Assembly (NCBI RefSeq): GCF_013376455.1 | Contig: NZ_CP045504.1 | Span: 2,501,001-2,565,000, forward strand | Direction: 5' to 3' | DNA length: 64,000 nt | Source of the DNA: Desulfolutivibrio sulfodismutans DSM 3696 | GTDB taxonomy: Bacteria > Desulfobacterota > Desulfovibrionia > Desulfovibrionales > Desulfovibrionaceae | Program-made: the position numbers and the translations under genes | Shown here: positions 8,674 to 18,130 of the stretch, in pieces | Layout: every line of letters begins with the position of its first letter | Numbering within the stretch: the stretch's first letter is position 1 | Notes under the pieces: generated by a model | Databases searched by the model: none | What the model saw: the letters and a program-made list of their open reading frames with translations, nothing else | What the model was told of the DNA's origin: nothing

Positions 8674-9636
8674 ATGTCCCTGCCTCGCCGCACCTTGTCC
8701 GTCCTGCTCGCCATGCTTTTTCTGTGCGCCCTGCCCTCCGCCCCCGGCGCAACGCAGCCGCTGCGCATCGGCTACATCCCCATTGCCGATTGCCTGCAAC
8801 TCTATGTGGCCATGGAACAGGGGTTTTTCACTGCGGAAGGCCTTGAGGTCCAGGCCCGGCCCATGCAGGGCGGTCCTGTGCTGAGCCTGGCCGTGGAGGC
8901 CGGGGAGCTCGATCTGGGCTGGTCCAACATGGTCTCCCTGTTCCAGGCCCATGCCCGGGGGTTTTCCTTCGTGCTGGTGGCCCCGGGAGCGCTGGAGGAC
9001 GACGGGGAGCATCTGACGCACAGTCTGCTTGTGCCTGGCGGCTCCCCCTTGCAGGCCATCGGTGATCTGGCGGGCCGGACCGTGGCCGTGAATGCCCTGG
9101 GCAACGTCAACGACCTGTCTTTGACCGTGCTTCTCGCCGCCGCCGGGCAGGACCCGCAGTCCGTGCGCATGGTGGAGGTTCCCTTCCCGGACATGGAGGC
9201 GGCGCTGGCCTCCGGGTCGGTGGATGCGGCGCTTGTGGCCGAACCCTTCCTCTCGTCCGCTGTGTCGCACGGGGCGCGGTGTCTTGTGGCGGCCCCCCAC
9301 GCGGTCTTCGGCCGGGAGTTCATGATCGCCGGATGGTTCGCCACCTCGGGCTGGACGGCCGCCAATCCCGGGCAGGCGGCGGCCTTTTGTCGGGCCGTGG
9401 ACAAGGCCTCGGCCTACATCACCGGCCATTCGCAGGACATACCCGGCGTCCTGGCCCGCCATACGCGCCTGACGCCGGATATGGCGGCGCACATCGCCCT
9501 GCCCGCCTTCTCCGCCGGGCTTGACCAGGCCGCCATGCAGCGGACCATCGACCTGACCGCCACCCATGGCTTCATCCCCAGGGCGTTTCCGACCCGGGAC
9601 ATCCTGGCCCCAGGATTCGAATGGCCGCAGAGGTGA
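8674..9636 (+). CDS. ABC transporter periplasmic substrate-binding protein (NMT1/SsuA-like)
   Basis: The 320-residue protein has a signal peptide (residues 1-26, cleavage probably after the PGA or GAT stretch) and an NMT1/THI5-like fold. RIGYIPIADC starts the mature domain, AMEQGFFTAEGL is the usual second block, and DLGWSNMVSL is the ligand-loop block. AAGGAG lies before the ATG. It delivers substrate to the two permeases. Its place at the end of the Fur-linked ligase/ABC cluster suggests the imported compound may be the acid activated by the ligase, or a precursor for it. That link is inferred. Confidence 0.88.
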   Translation: MSLPRRTLSVLLAMLFLCALPSAPGATQPLRIGYIPIADCLQLYVAMEQGFFTAEGLEVQARPMQGGPVLSLAVEAGELDLGWSNMVSLFQAHARGFSFVLVAPGALEDDGEHLTHSLLVPGGSPLQAIGDLAGRTVAVNALGNVNDLSLTVLLAAAGQDPQSVRMVEVPFPDMEAALASGSVDAALVAEPFLSSAVSHGARCLVAAPHAVFGREFMIAGWFATSGWTAANPGQAAAFCRAVDKASAYITGHSQDIPGVLARHTRLTPDMAAHIALPAFSAGLDQAAMQRTIDLTATHGFIPRAFPTRDILAPGFEWPQR

Positions 9637-9775
9637 GGCCGGTCCCCGAAGCAGACAATTTTCTTGGACGGACGCCGGGCGAGGCGGGGTAGGGTCACCA
9701 GGATGGCTGTGTTGGAAAGGGAAACGCCACGCGCCCTTCCTGAAAAAACTGGCGCGTCGGCCAGAGGGCGCGGCG

Positions 9776-12256
9776 CTACCCCAACTCCGGCGTGATGTTC
9801 CAGATATCCCGGCAATAATCCCGGATGGACCTGTCCGAGGAGAATTTTCCAAGCCGGGCCACGTTCAGGATCGACATCCGGGTGAAGCGGGCCGTGTCCC
9901 GGCAGGCCTCCATGACCAGCGCCTGGCAGTGCATGTAGGAGGCGAAATCGGCCAGCACCATGTATTCGTCCTGATACAGGAGATTGTCCACGATGGGCCG
10001 GAAGATCTCCCGGTCCCCCGCAGAGAAAGCCCCCGAGGCGATCATGTCCAGGGCCTGGCCGAGCACGGGGTCGGTGGCGGCATAGGCCCGGGGATCGTAG
10101 CCGTTGCGTTTGACCTCGACCACCTCCGGGGCGGTTAGCCCGAACAGGAAGAAGTTCTCCTCGCCCACGCACTGGCGCATCTCCACATTGGCCCCGTCGA
10201 GCGTGCCCATGGTCACGGCCCCGTTGATGCCGAACTTCATGTTGCCGGTCCCTGAGGCCTCTTTCCCGGCCAGGGAGATCTGCTGCGAAATGTCGGCCGC
10301 CGGATAGACCACCTGTCCCACTCGCACGTTGAAATTGGGGATGTAGGCCACGGTGAGCCGCCCCCCCACGTCCGGGTCGCCGTTTATCACCTGGGCCACG
10401 TTGTGGATGAGCTTGATGACCCGCTTGGCCATGAAATAGCCCGGCGCGGCCTTGCCCCCAAACAGCACCGCCAGGGGGGAGAACTCCGCCCCGGGATCGC
10501 GCTTTATGGCGCTATACAGGGCGATCACCCGCAGGATATTCAGGTGCTGGCGCTTGTATTCATGGACGCGTTTGACCTGGACGTCGAAGACGGCGTCAGG
10601 GTTCAGCGCCACGCCCAGGTGCTTTTCGGCCAGGGCCGAAAGGGCCGCCTTGTTTTCCCGCTTGATCCCCCGCCACTGGGCCTGGAACCCGGGGTCGTCG
10701 GCAAAGGCCTCAAGCTTGCCTATCTCCTCCTCGAACCGGTTGATCCAGGCCGGGCCTATGCGCGAGGTGATGCACGCGGCCAGCCTCGGATTGCACAGGG
10801 CCAGAAAGCGCCTGGGGGTCACGCCGTTGGTCACGTTGCAAAACTTCTGCGGCGTCAGGGCGGCAAAATCCTGCATGACGTGCGTTTTGAGCAACTCCGT
10901 GTGCAGCGCGGCCACGCCGTTGACGGCATGGCTGCCCACCACCGCCAGATGGGCCATGCGCACGCTGCGCGGCGAGGCCTCGTCGATAAGCGACAGCCGG
11001 GCCGCCAGGCCCTCGTCGCCGGGATACGCGGCGCGCACCTCCTCCAGAAACCGGCGGTTGATCTCGTAAATGATCTCCAGGTGCCGGGGCAGGAGGCCGC
11101 CGAAAAGCTCCACGGGCCATTTCTCCAGGGCCTCGGGCAAAAGCGTGTGGTTGGTGTAGGAGAAGCACTTCGTGGTGACGGCCCAGGCCCTCTCCCACTC
11201 CATGCCGTGCCCGTCCACCAAAAGACGCATGAGTTCGGCCACGGCCACGGCCGGATGGGTGTCGTTGAGCTGGATGGCGAAGGTCGTATGGAAGGTGTCC
11301 AGGGGCTTGCCCAGCATCTGCTGCACCCGCAGCATGTCCCTCAGCGATGCGGACACGAAAAAGTACTGCTGTCCAAGGCGCAGCACCTTGCCCTGGTAGG
11401 GTTCGTCGTTGGGATATAAAACCTTGGAGATGGTCTCGGAGAGGATCTTCTCCTCCACGGCCTTGCCGTAATCGCCGGAGCTGAACGAACCGAAGTCGAA
11501 CGCATCCACCGCCTCGGCGCTCCACAGCCGAAGCACGTTGCAAAACGTCCCGCCGTAGCCGATGACGGGAATGTCGTGGGGCACGGCCAAAATCCGTTTT
11601 TCCGGGTTCCAGCGCACCCGAAGCCGCCCCCCGGCGTCGAGGAAGGTCTCGGTGCTCCCTCCCAGTCCCACCTCAACGGCGAATTCGTGCTGCACGATCT
11701 CCCAGGGAAAGCCCTGGCGCAGCCACTTGTCCGCCATCTCCACCTGCCAGCCGTCCCGAATGGTCTGGGTGAACATGCCGAACTCGTAATGGATGCCGTA
11801 GCCGATGGCCGGGACGCCCAGGGTGGCCATGGAATCCATGTAGCAGGCCGCCAGCCGCCCCAGGCCGCCGTTGCCCAGGCCCGGCTCGTGCTCGCCGTCC
11901 ACGATGGCGTCCAGATCCTGCCCCAACGTGGCCAGGGCCTCGCGCAGGGGCTCGGCGATGCCCAGGGCCAGGACGTTGGACCCAAGCTGCGGGCCGATGA
12001 GGAACTCGGCCGACAGATAGGCCACGGCCCGCAGATCGAGCGCTTTCGTGATCCTCTCAATGCCCTCGTTCCAGGCCTTGAGCATGCGGTCGCGCACGCA
12101 GTAGGCCACGGCGTCGTACCAGTCTTGGGCGCTGGCCGTGACCGGGGTGTTCCCGCTGACGTAGTACAGGTTGTCGAGCACGGCCTGGCGCAGTCCGGGC
12201 GCCGTACAATCCGTCCGGACATTGTGGCAGGACTTGTTTCCGGGGCCTTTGGGCAT
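9776..12256 (-). CDS. glgP: Glycogen/starch/alpha-glucan phosphorylase
   Basis: The 826-residue length is typical of the family. It releases glucose-1-phosphate from alpha-1,4-glucans using pyridoxal phosphate. The signature EASGTGNMKFGINGAVTMGT (about residues 665-685) contains the cofactor-binding lysine, and the GLGRLAACYMDS block (about residue 115) is characteristic. The start ATG at 12256 has AGGAGG nine bases upstream. It lies 12 bases after the DUF3313-like lipoprotein gene, so the two probably share a transcript. No other glycogen genes are in the window. Confidence 0.96.
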   Translation of the reverse strand: MPKGPGNKSCHNVRTDCTAPGLRQAVLDNLYYVSGNTPVTASAQDWYDAVAYCVRDRMLKAWNEGIERITKALDLRAVAYLSAEFLIGPQLGSNVLALGIAEPLREALATLGQDLDAIVDGEHEPGLGNGGLGRLAACYMDSMATLGVPAIGYGIHYEFGMFTQTIRDGWQVEMADKWLRQGFPWEIVQHEFAVEVGLGGSTETFLDAGGRLRVRWNPEKRILAVPHDIPVIGYGGTFCNVLRLWSAEAVDAFDFGSFSSGDYGKAVEEKILSETISKVLYPNDEPYQGKVLRLGQQYFFVSASLRDMLRVQQMLGKPLDTFHTTFAIQLNDTHPAVAVAELMRLLVDGHGMEWERAWAVTTKCFSYTNHTLLPEALEKWPVELFGGLLPRHLEIIYEINRRFLEEVRAAYPGDEGLAARLSLIDEASPRSVRMAHLAVVGSHAVNGVAALHTELLKTHVMQDFAALTPQKFCNVTNGVTPRRFLALCNPRLAACITSRIGPAWINRFEEEIGKLEAFADDPGFQAQWRGIKRENKAALSALAEKHLGVALNPDAVFDVQVKRVHEYKRQHLNILRVIALYSAIKRDPGAEFSPLAVLFGGKAAPGYFMAKRVIKLIHNVAQVINGDPDVGGRLTVAYIPNFNVRVGQVVYPAADISQQISLAGKEASGTGNMKFGINGAVTMGTLDGANVEMRQCVGEENFFLFGLTAPEVVEVKRNGYDPRAYAATDPVLGQALDMIASGAFSAGDREIFRPIVDNLLYQDEYMVLADFASYMHCQALVMEACRDTARFTRMSILNVARLGKFSSDRSIRDYCRDIWNITPELG

Positions 12257-12268
12257 GGGGTTCTCCTC

Positions 12269-13015
12269 CTACCAAGGCGACAGCGTAAAGGGGCTGGAGT
12301 CCTTGACCGCCTCCCCCGGACGCCGGTTGGCGATCTGTACGAACTGCCCGGCCCATTCGTCGATGATGACGTGGGCCTCGCCGTACCAGGTCAGGGCGTT
12401 GAGGTTGATGGGCGCAAACTTGCCCTGCTCGCGGTCAGCGGCCATGGCCAACACCTGCTTGTCGGCGCTGGCGAGGATCTTGGCCTCGAAGGCCACCGTA
12501 CACTTGGCGTCCGACTCCTTGGCCGCAGCCTGCACCGCCACCCCGGACCCGTAGGGCGCGACCAGGGACAGGGCCTCCATGACCACATGGCTTGGCACAA
12601 GCTCGGTCATGGCCAGTTCCAGGGTCAGGGAGTCGGGCGTCGGGGCGTCCACGATCTTGAAGCGATTTTGGGGGTCGGCCGCGAAGGCCTTCTGGAACGC
12701 CTCGCGCATGTATGCGGCCACCTGGCTGACGTCTTTTTGCATGTCCGCGCTCCGCACGGACTGCTGCCACCAGCTCGAATTCATCAGATAGGCCGTATTC
12801 ACCTTGGCGATGTAGAGTTTATTATATGCCTTCCAGTCCACTCCGGATTTGACCCAGACCTTCTGGAACGGCAGATCCTCGCGGCTCGACATCTGGCTCA
12901 TGGGCACAAACCCCGCCCCTTCCGACGGTTTGGCCTTCATGGATTTGCAGCCCGCCGCCAAGGCAAACACCAGCGTCAAACAAACAAGATATCCACACCG
13001 CCGCGAAATGGTCAT
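12269..13015 (-). CDS. DUF3313-like lipoprotein
   Basis: The product has about 248 residues. The N-terminal signal ends in the lipobox LAAGC near residue 23, so it should be a lipoprotein. The remaining sequence, with a FQKVWVKSGVDWKAYNKLYI block and a C-terminal IIDEWAGQFV block, resembles the DUF3313 family of uncharacterised Gram-negative lipoproteins. I chose the ATG at 13015 because GGTGGAG precedes it. It is followed by glgP and preceded by the tandem RND-tail repeats. Function is unknown; a cell-envelope role is the default inference. Confidence 0.75.
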   Translation of the reverse strand: MTISRRCGYLVCLTLVFALAAGCKSMKAKPSEGAGFVPMSQMSSREDLPFQKVWVKSGVDWKAYNKLYIAKVNTAYLMNSSWWQQSVRSADMQKDVSQVAAYMREAFQKAFAADPQNRFKIVDAPTPDSLTLELAMTELVPSHVVMEALSLVAPYGSGVAVQAAAKESDAKCTVAFEAKILASADKQVLAMAADREQGKFAPINLNALTWYGEAHVIIDEWAGQFVQIANRRPGEAVKDSSPFTLSPW

Positions 13016-13068
13016 GCCGATCTCCACCGTGTCCCTGCCTGGGACTGTTGTTGACGTTCAAAGGGACC

Positions 13069-13549
13069 GCATCACGGCGTCTTTTCGCCCTTGCCCCCAA
13101 GCCGGTCGCTTCTGCCCTGGATGGTCGCGTGCAACACCGGCACGATCATAAGCCCCAGGACCGTAGCCACGATCATGCCGCCCATGACCGCCGTCCTCAC
13201 GGAAAAAATACGAATGTATTTTTTACACTTCCATCAACGGACGACGCATCACGGCGTCTTTTCGCCCTTGCCCCCAAGCCGGTCGCTTCTGCCCTGGATG
13301 GCCGCATACAACACCGGCACGATCATAAGCCCCAGGACCGTAGCCACGATCATGCCGCCCATGACCGCCGCCCTCACGGAAAAAATACGAATGTATTTTT
13401 TACACTTCCATCAACGGACGACGCATCACGGCGTCTTTTTGCCCTTGCCTCCAAGCCTATCGCTTATGCCCTGGATGGTCGTATACAACACCGGCACGAT
13501 CACCAGCCCCAAAACCGTAGCCACGATCATGCCGCCCATGACCGCCGTC
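13069..13549 (-). repeat. Tandem 177-bp repeats carrying duplicated 3' ends of an RND permease gene
   Basis: Two 177-bp units (13069-13245, 13246-13422) precede a third related block (13423-13549) that is the true 3' end of the RND gene. Each unit holds about 127 bp that read, on the minus strand, as the last 41 codons and stop of an RND permease ending GGKGEKTP. A 50-bp spacer follows. Each spacer contains the perfect AT-rich inverted repeat AAAAAATAC-GAAT-GTATTTTTT (13203-13224 and 13380-13401). Units 1 and 2 are almost identical to each other but differ from block 3 (ending GGKGKKTP), so they look like the tail of a paralogous gene. No start codon or upstream coding part remains. Confidence 0.92.
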
Positions 13550-16500
13550 CCCATGGTGCTTCGGGCCGCGCCGCCCGCCCCGGTGGCCAGGGCCAGGGGC
13601 ACGACCCCCAGGATGAAGGCGAACGAGGTCATGAGGATGGGCCGAAGCCGCAGGGTGGAGGCCTCGATGGCCGCGTCGGCCAGCCCCAGGCCCTGCTCCC
13701 GGCGCATTTTGGCGAACTCCACGATAAGGATGGCGTTTTTGGCGGCAAGGCCGATCAGCACCACCAGCCCGATCTGGGCGTAGACGTTGTTGTCGAAGCC
13801 GCGCAGCATCTGAAATCCCATGGCCCCGAGCACGGCGCAGGGGATGGACAAAATGACCGCAAAGGGAATGGACCAGGACTCGTACTGGGCCGACAGCACC
13901 AAAAAGACCAGCACCAGGGCCAGCCCGAAGACCACCGCCGACTGGGCCCCGGCCTTTTTCTCCTGGAAGGCGATGCCCGTCCATTCGTAGCCGAAGCCCT
14001 GGGGCAGCTTTCCGGCCGCGTCTTCAAGGGCCGTCATCAACTGGCCCGAACTCTGGCCCGGGGCCGTGGCCGCGCTGAACTCCACCGTGCGGTAGAGGTT
14101 GTAGCGCCGGATGTATTCCGGCCCCTTGATCTCGGACACGGACCCCAGCGTGGACAGGGGCAGCATGTCGCCATGGGCGTTTCGCACGAAAAACCGGCCG
14201 ATATCCTCGGGCTTGGCCCGGAACCGCGGCTCGGCCTGGAGCATCACCCGGTAGGTGCGGCCGAACTTGTTGAAGTCGTTGACGTACAGGCCGCCCAGGT
14301 AGGTCTGCATGGACTCGAAGACCGACTCCAGGGGCACGCCCTGGGTCTTGACCTTGGCCCGGTCCACATCGAAGAACAGCTGCGGCACGCCGATGCTGAA
14401 GTCCGTAAAAAGCCCGCCCACGGCGGCATCCTGCATGGCCGTCTCCCGGAAGCCGCGCGATGCGGCGTCGAGCCCGGCCAGATCGCCGCCGCCCCGGCTC
14501 TGCAGCTCGAAGGTATAGCCGCCGGTGGTGCCCATGCCCGGGATGGTGGGGGCGTCGATGACGTTGATGCGGGCCTCGGGGATGGCCGCAAACTCCCGTT
14601 GCAGCCGGGCCATGATGGCCGACACCGAAAGATCCGGCGTGGTGCGCTCCTCCCAGGGGGTCAGGATGGGGATGATCATGGTGGTGTAGGAGGAATAGCC
14701 GCCGATGAGCACGTTAAAGCCCCCCAGAGTGAGCACGTCCGCGACCCCCGGGGTGTTCATGAGCACGGCCTCGACCTTGGCCGTGGCCGCGTCGTTGCGC
14801 CCGAGCGACGCCGCCTCGGGCAGGCCCACGTTGACGAAGAAATAGCCCATGTCCTCGTCCGGCACGAACCCCGTAGGCAGAACCTTGAGGATGCCCGCCG
14901 TGCCTGCGTACACCGCCCCAAGCACGGCCAGGGTCAGAAAGGCCAGGCGGATGGCCCGGCGCACCAGGCCGCCGTAGCCCCGGGTGACCACATCGAAGAC
15001 CCGGTTGAATCCCCGGAAAAACCAGCCCAGGGGACCGCCCGTGCCCGTGCCCGCCGGACGCAGCATGAGCGCGCACAGCGCCGGGGAGAGCGTCAGGGCG
15101 TTGATGGCCGAAAGGGCCACGGAGATGGCCACGGTCAGGGCGAACTGCTGGTACAGCCGCCCCGTGGTGCCGCCCATGAACGACGCGGGCAGAAACACGG
15201 ACATGAGCACGATGGAGATGGCGGCCACGGGCCCGGCCACCTCGGCCATGGCCGCCTTGGCCGCCTCCTTGGGGGAGAGCTTGTCGTGGTCGATCTTGTG
15301 CTGCACGGCCTCCACCACCACGATGGCGTCGTCCACCACGATGCCGATGGCCAAAACCAGGGCGAACAGGGTGGTGGTGTTGATGGAGAACCCGAAGACG
15401 TTGAAAAAGGCGAAGGTGCCCACCAGCGACACGGGCACGGCGATCATGGGGATGACCGTAGCCCGCCAGTTCTGCAAAAAGACGAAGACCACCACCAGCA
15501 CCAGGAGGATGGCCTCGAACAGGGTGTGGATGACCTCCTCGATGGAGGCCTCCACAAACTTCGTGGTGTCGTAGGGGATGCGGTATTCCATGCCCGTGGG
15601 AAAGATCTTCGAGACCTCGGCCATGGTGGCCCGCACCTGTTTGACCAGCTCGATGGCGTTGGCCCCGGGCAACTGGTAGATGATGATGGTAGAGGTGGGC
15701 TGGCCGTTTAAGCGGGTGAAGGCCTTGTAGCTCTGGGCCCCCAGCTCCACCCGGCCCACGTCCTTGATGCGCACGATGTTGCCGCCAGACTCGGCGCGCA
15801 GGATGATGTCCGCGAATTCCGCCGGGTCGGTCAGGCGGCCCTTGACCTGGACGGTCATCTGAAAGGGCGTGTTCTCCGGGGTGGGCGGCTGGCCGAGCTG
15901 TCCGGCCGGGGCCTGGATGTTCTGCTCCCGCAGGGCGGCGGCCACATCCGAGGCCGTCAGGCCAAGGTTGGCCAGCTTGTCCGGGTCGAGCCAGACCCGC
16001 ATGCCGTAGGTCAGATCCGCCACCAAAAAGACGTTGCCCACGCCGGGGATGCGGGCCAGGGCGTCCACGATGTTGATGCGGGCGTAGTTCTCCAGAAAAA
16101 GCGAATCGCGGCTGGCGTCGGGCGACAGGAGGTTGACGGTCACCACCATGTCCGGGGTCTGCTTTTTCACGGTGATGCCCGAGCGGCGCACATCGTCGGG
16201 GAGCTTGGGCTGGGCCAGCTGCACCCGGTTCTGCACGTCCACGGTGGCCAGTTCCAGGTCGCGGCTGATGTCGAAGGAGATGTTTAAGGTCATGAGCCCG
16301 TCGTTGGAGCTGACGGAGTTCATGTAGATCATGTCCTGGGCCCCGTTGACCTCCTGCTCGATGGGCGCGGCCACGGTCTCCTCCACCACGGCGGCCCCGG
16401 CCCCGGTGTAGTTGGCCTGGACCTGAACCATGGGCGGCGACATGCGGTCGGGATACTGGGCCACGGGCAGGGTGAAGATGGAGATGGCCCCGATCAGGGT

Positions 16501-16557
16501 GATGATGATGGACAGGACCGAGGCGAAAATGGGGCGTTCGATGAAGAAATTGACCAT
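13426..16557 (-). CDS. RND multidrug efflux permease (AcrB/MexB-like, HAE1 family)
   Basis: The 1043-residue inner-membrane pump is full length for the family. It begins with FFIERPIFASVLSIII in the first membrane helix. It carries the two adjacent aspartates of helix 4 in GIVVDDAIVVVE (about residue 405) needed for proton coupling, and has the usual duplicated layout of two large periplasmic loops. Driven by the proton gradient, it exports amphiphilic compounds through a tripartite complex. The adaptor gene lies 161 bases upstream in the same orientation. No TolC-type outer-membrane channel gene is in the window. The 3' end is followed by the tandem repeats of its own or a paralogue's tail. 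Confidence 0.95.
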   Translation of the reverse strand: MVNFFIERPIFASVLSIIITLIGAISIFTLPVAQYPDRMSPPMVQVQANYTGAGAAVVEETVAAPIEQEVNGAQDMIYMNSVSSNDGLMTLNISFDISRDLELATVDVQNRVQLAQPKLPDDVRRSGITVKKQTPDMVVTVNLLSPDASRDSLFLENYARINIVDALARIPGVGNVFLVADLTYGMRVWLDPDKLANLGLTASDVAAALREQNIQAPAGQLGQPPTPENTPFQMTVQVKGRLTDPAEFADIILRAESGGNIVRIKDVGRVELGAQSYKAFTRLNGQPTSTIIIYQLPGANAIELVKQVRATMAEVSKIFPTGMEYRIPYDTTKFVEASIEEVIHTLFEAILLVLVVVFVFLQNWRATVIPMIAVPVSLVGTFAFFNVFGFSINTTTLFALVLAIGIVVDDAIVVVEAVQHKIDHDKLSPKEAAKAAMAEVAGPVAAISIVLMSVFLPASFMGGTTGRLYQQFALTVAISVALSAINALTLSPALCALMLRPAGTGTGGPLGWFFRGFNRVFDVVTRGYGGLVRRAIRLAFLTLAVLGAVYAGTAGILKVLPTGFVPDEDMGYFFVNVGLPEAASLGRNDAATAKVEAVLMNTPGVADVLTLGGFNVLIGGYSSYTTMIIPILTPWEERTTPDLSVSAIMARLQREFAAIPEARINVIDAPTIPGMGTTGGYTFELQSRGGGDLAGLDAASRGFRETAMQDAAVGGLFTDFSIGVPQLFFDVDRAKVKTQGVPLESVFESMQTYLGGLYVNDFNKFGRTYRVMLQAEPRFRAKPEDIGRFFVRNAHGDMLPLSTLGSVSEIKGPEYIRRYNLYRTVEFSAATAPGQSSGQLMTALEDAAGKLPQGFGYEWTGIAFQEKKAGAQSAVVFGLALVLVFLVLSAQYESWSIPFAVILSIPCAVLGAMGFQMLRGFDNNVYAQIGLVVLIGLAAKNAILIVEFAKMRREQGLGLADAAIEASTLRLRPILMTSFAFILGVVPLALATGAGGAARSTMGTAVMGGMIVATVLGLVIVPVLYTTIQGISDRLGGKGKKTP

Positions 16558-16718
16558 GGGATGGCGTCGCCTTCAGGAATAGGGGTTGCGGCCCGTGGCG
16601 CTGCGGCCGGAGGGACGGGAGGAGACCCCGACCCTGCGCTTGTGTGCAATCAAACCGGGGAGACGGCCGAAAAAAATGCCCTCCCTGCCAGCGAATTTGT
16701 TGCCAGACGAAGGCCGGT

Positions 16719-17918
16719 TCAGTTCCCGGCAGGCTTGGCGGCTGCGGGCTGCCCGGCGGCCTGGGCCTCGGCCTGGACCGAGACCTTGATCCCGGGACGG
16801 ATCTTCTGCAAGCCCTCGACGATGACCGCATCGGTCGGAGCAAGTCCCTTCGAAACCGCCACCATATCCTCCGCCACGGGGCCCAGGGTGACGCTTTTGG
16901 CCTCGACGGCGCCGTCCGGGCCGACCACGTACAGGGTCTTGACCCCCTGGACATCCACGACCGCCGAGCGGGGCACGCACAGGGCTCCCGCCAGGGTGTC
17001 CACCAGGGCCCGCACCTTGGCGAACTGGCCGGGCTTGAGAATGCCGTCGGGGTTGGGGAAGCTGGCCCGCACGGGCAGCGTGCCGGTCTTGGCGTCCACG
17101 GCCCGGTCGGCCATCTCCGCCTGTCCGGTGTGGGAATAGACCGAATCGTCGGCCAGAATCAGGGTCAGTTTGGCCTTTTCGGCGGATTTCCCCTGCTTCT
17201 GGTCCTCCACCATGTCCTTGATCAGGCCCAGGTATTCGCGCTCGCTGATGTTGAAGTCCACGTAGATGGGGTCAGTGGAGGAGATTTCCGCCAACAGGGT
17301 GTTTTCGCCCTTGCCCACCAGGGTGCCGGGTTTGACCAGGGATTTGCCGATGCGCCCGGAGATGGGGGCCACGACCTTGGTGTAGCTCAAGTCGCGCCGG
17401 GCGGTCTCAAGCTCGGCCTTGGCCCGGTCCGCCTGGGCGGCCAGATCCTTCTGGCTGGTGACCTTGGTGTCGTATTCGTCGCGGCTGATGGCCTGCTGCT
17501 TGTAAAGGGCCTCGAACCGGGACAGGTCCGTGGCGGCCTTGGCCAGAAGGGCCTGCTGCCGGTCCAGATCGGCCTGGGCGCGTTTCAGGGACTCGTCGTA
17601 CTGCCGGGACTCGATTTCGAAAAGGACATCCCCGGTCTTGACCAGGGAGCCTTCCTCGAAAAGGCGCGCCTTGAGGAACCCTTCCACCCTGGCCCGTATC
17701 TCCACGGTTTCCTTGGCGTCGGTGCGGCCCACGAATTCGCCGTAGACCGGCACGTCGCGGCTCGCCGGGAGCATGGTCCTGACCGACACGGCAGGGGGGG
17801 CCTTTTCGGGGGCGGCGGCCTTTTTCGCATCTTCATCGCCTCCACAGGCCCAGAGGGCCAAGGTGCAGGAAAAAAGGAAAATGATGTTCCGGAAAAAGAA
17901 CAGGGGACGCTGCGGCAT
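16719..17918 (-). CDS. RND efflux periplasmic adaptor (AcrA/MexA-like)
   Basis: The protein has 399 residues. A signal with a lipobox-like LWAC near residue 22 suggests a lipid-anchored adaptor. The domains run in the usual order: lipoyl half-motif, a long alpha-hairpin (about residues 100-175 of the mature protein, rich in A, Q, K and D), second lipoyl half with YTKVVAPISGRIG, then beta-barrel and membrane-proximal domains. I chose the ATG at 17918 because AAGGAGC precedes it; the open frame extends to 18071 without such a site. It bridges the permease to the outer-membrane channel. It is the first gene of the adaptor/permease operon. Confidence 0.94.
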   Translation of the reverse strand: MPQRPLFFFRNIIFLFSCTLALWACGGDEDAKKAAAPEKAPPAVSVRTMLPASRDVPVYGEFVGRTDAKETVEIRARVEGFLKARLFEEGSLVKTGDVLFEIESRQYDESLKRAQADLDRQQALLAKAATDLSRFEALYKQQAISRDEYDTKVTSQKDLAAQADRAKAELETARRDLSYTKVVAPISGRIGKSLVKPGTLVGKGENTLLAEISSTDPIYVDFNISEREYLGLIKDMVEDQKQGKSAEKAKLTLILADDSVYSHTGQAEMADRAVDAKTGTLPVRASFPNPDGILKPGQFAKVRALVDTLAGALCVPRSAVVDVQGVKTLYVVGPDGAVEAKSVTLGPVAEDMVAVSKGLAPTDAVIVEGLQKIRPGIKVSVQAEAQAAGQPAAAKPAGN

Positions 17919-18130
17919 CGTTCGGGCTCCTTGTGTTTTATGTTTTCTTATCGTTTTTTTCGTTTCATGCGCAAGGCGGAAAAGCGTTGCGAAACCTTTG
18001 CAGAACCTAAGCGCCCCATTGCCTGGACAATGCCCTCGTTCCTTGCCGGTTGTAGAAAACGTCGGCCCCATGCTAGCGTGAACGCCATCTGGAGCGGGCC
18101 GGGCGCCCCCATGCGGGAAAGGAGATCGCC

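Noticed and set aside
9657-9775. GGAAAGGG/CCCTTCC hairpin as a terminator between the importer and glgP
   Set aside because: The arms are imperfect and no T-tract follows on either strand.
13069-13422. Tandem repeats considered as a CRISPR array or integron attC array
   Set aside because: The units are adjacent 177-bp copies with no unique spacers, and most of each unit is coding-derived RND sequence.
13048-15711. 887-codon open frame on the plus strand
   Set aside because: It lies antisense to the RND permease and exists because of GC-rich codon bias and the frame-preserving 177-bp repeats. Its Gly/His/Arg-rich translation has no domain and no good start.
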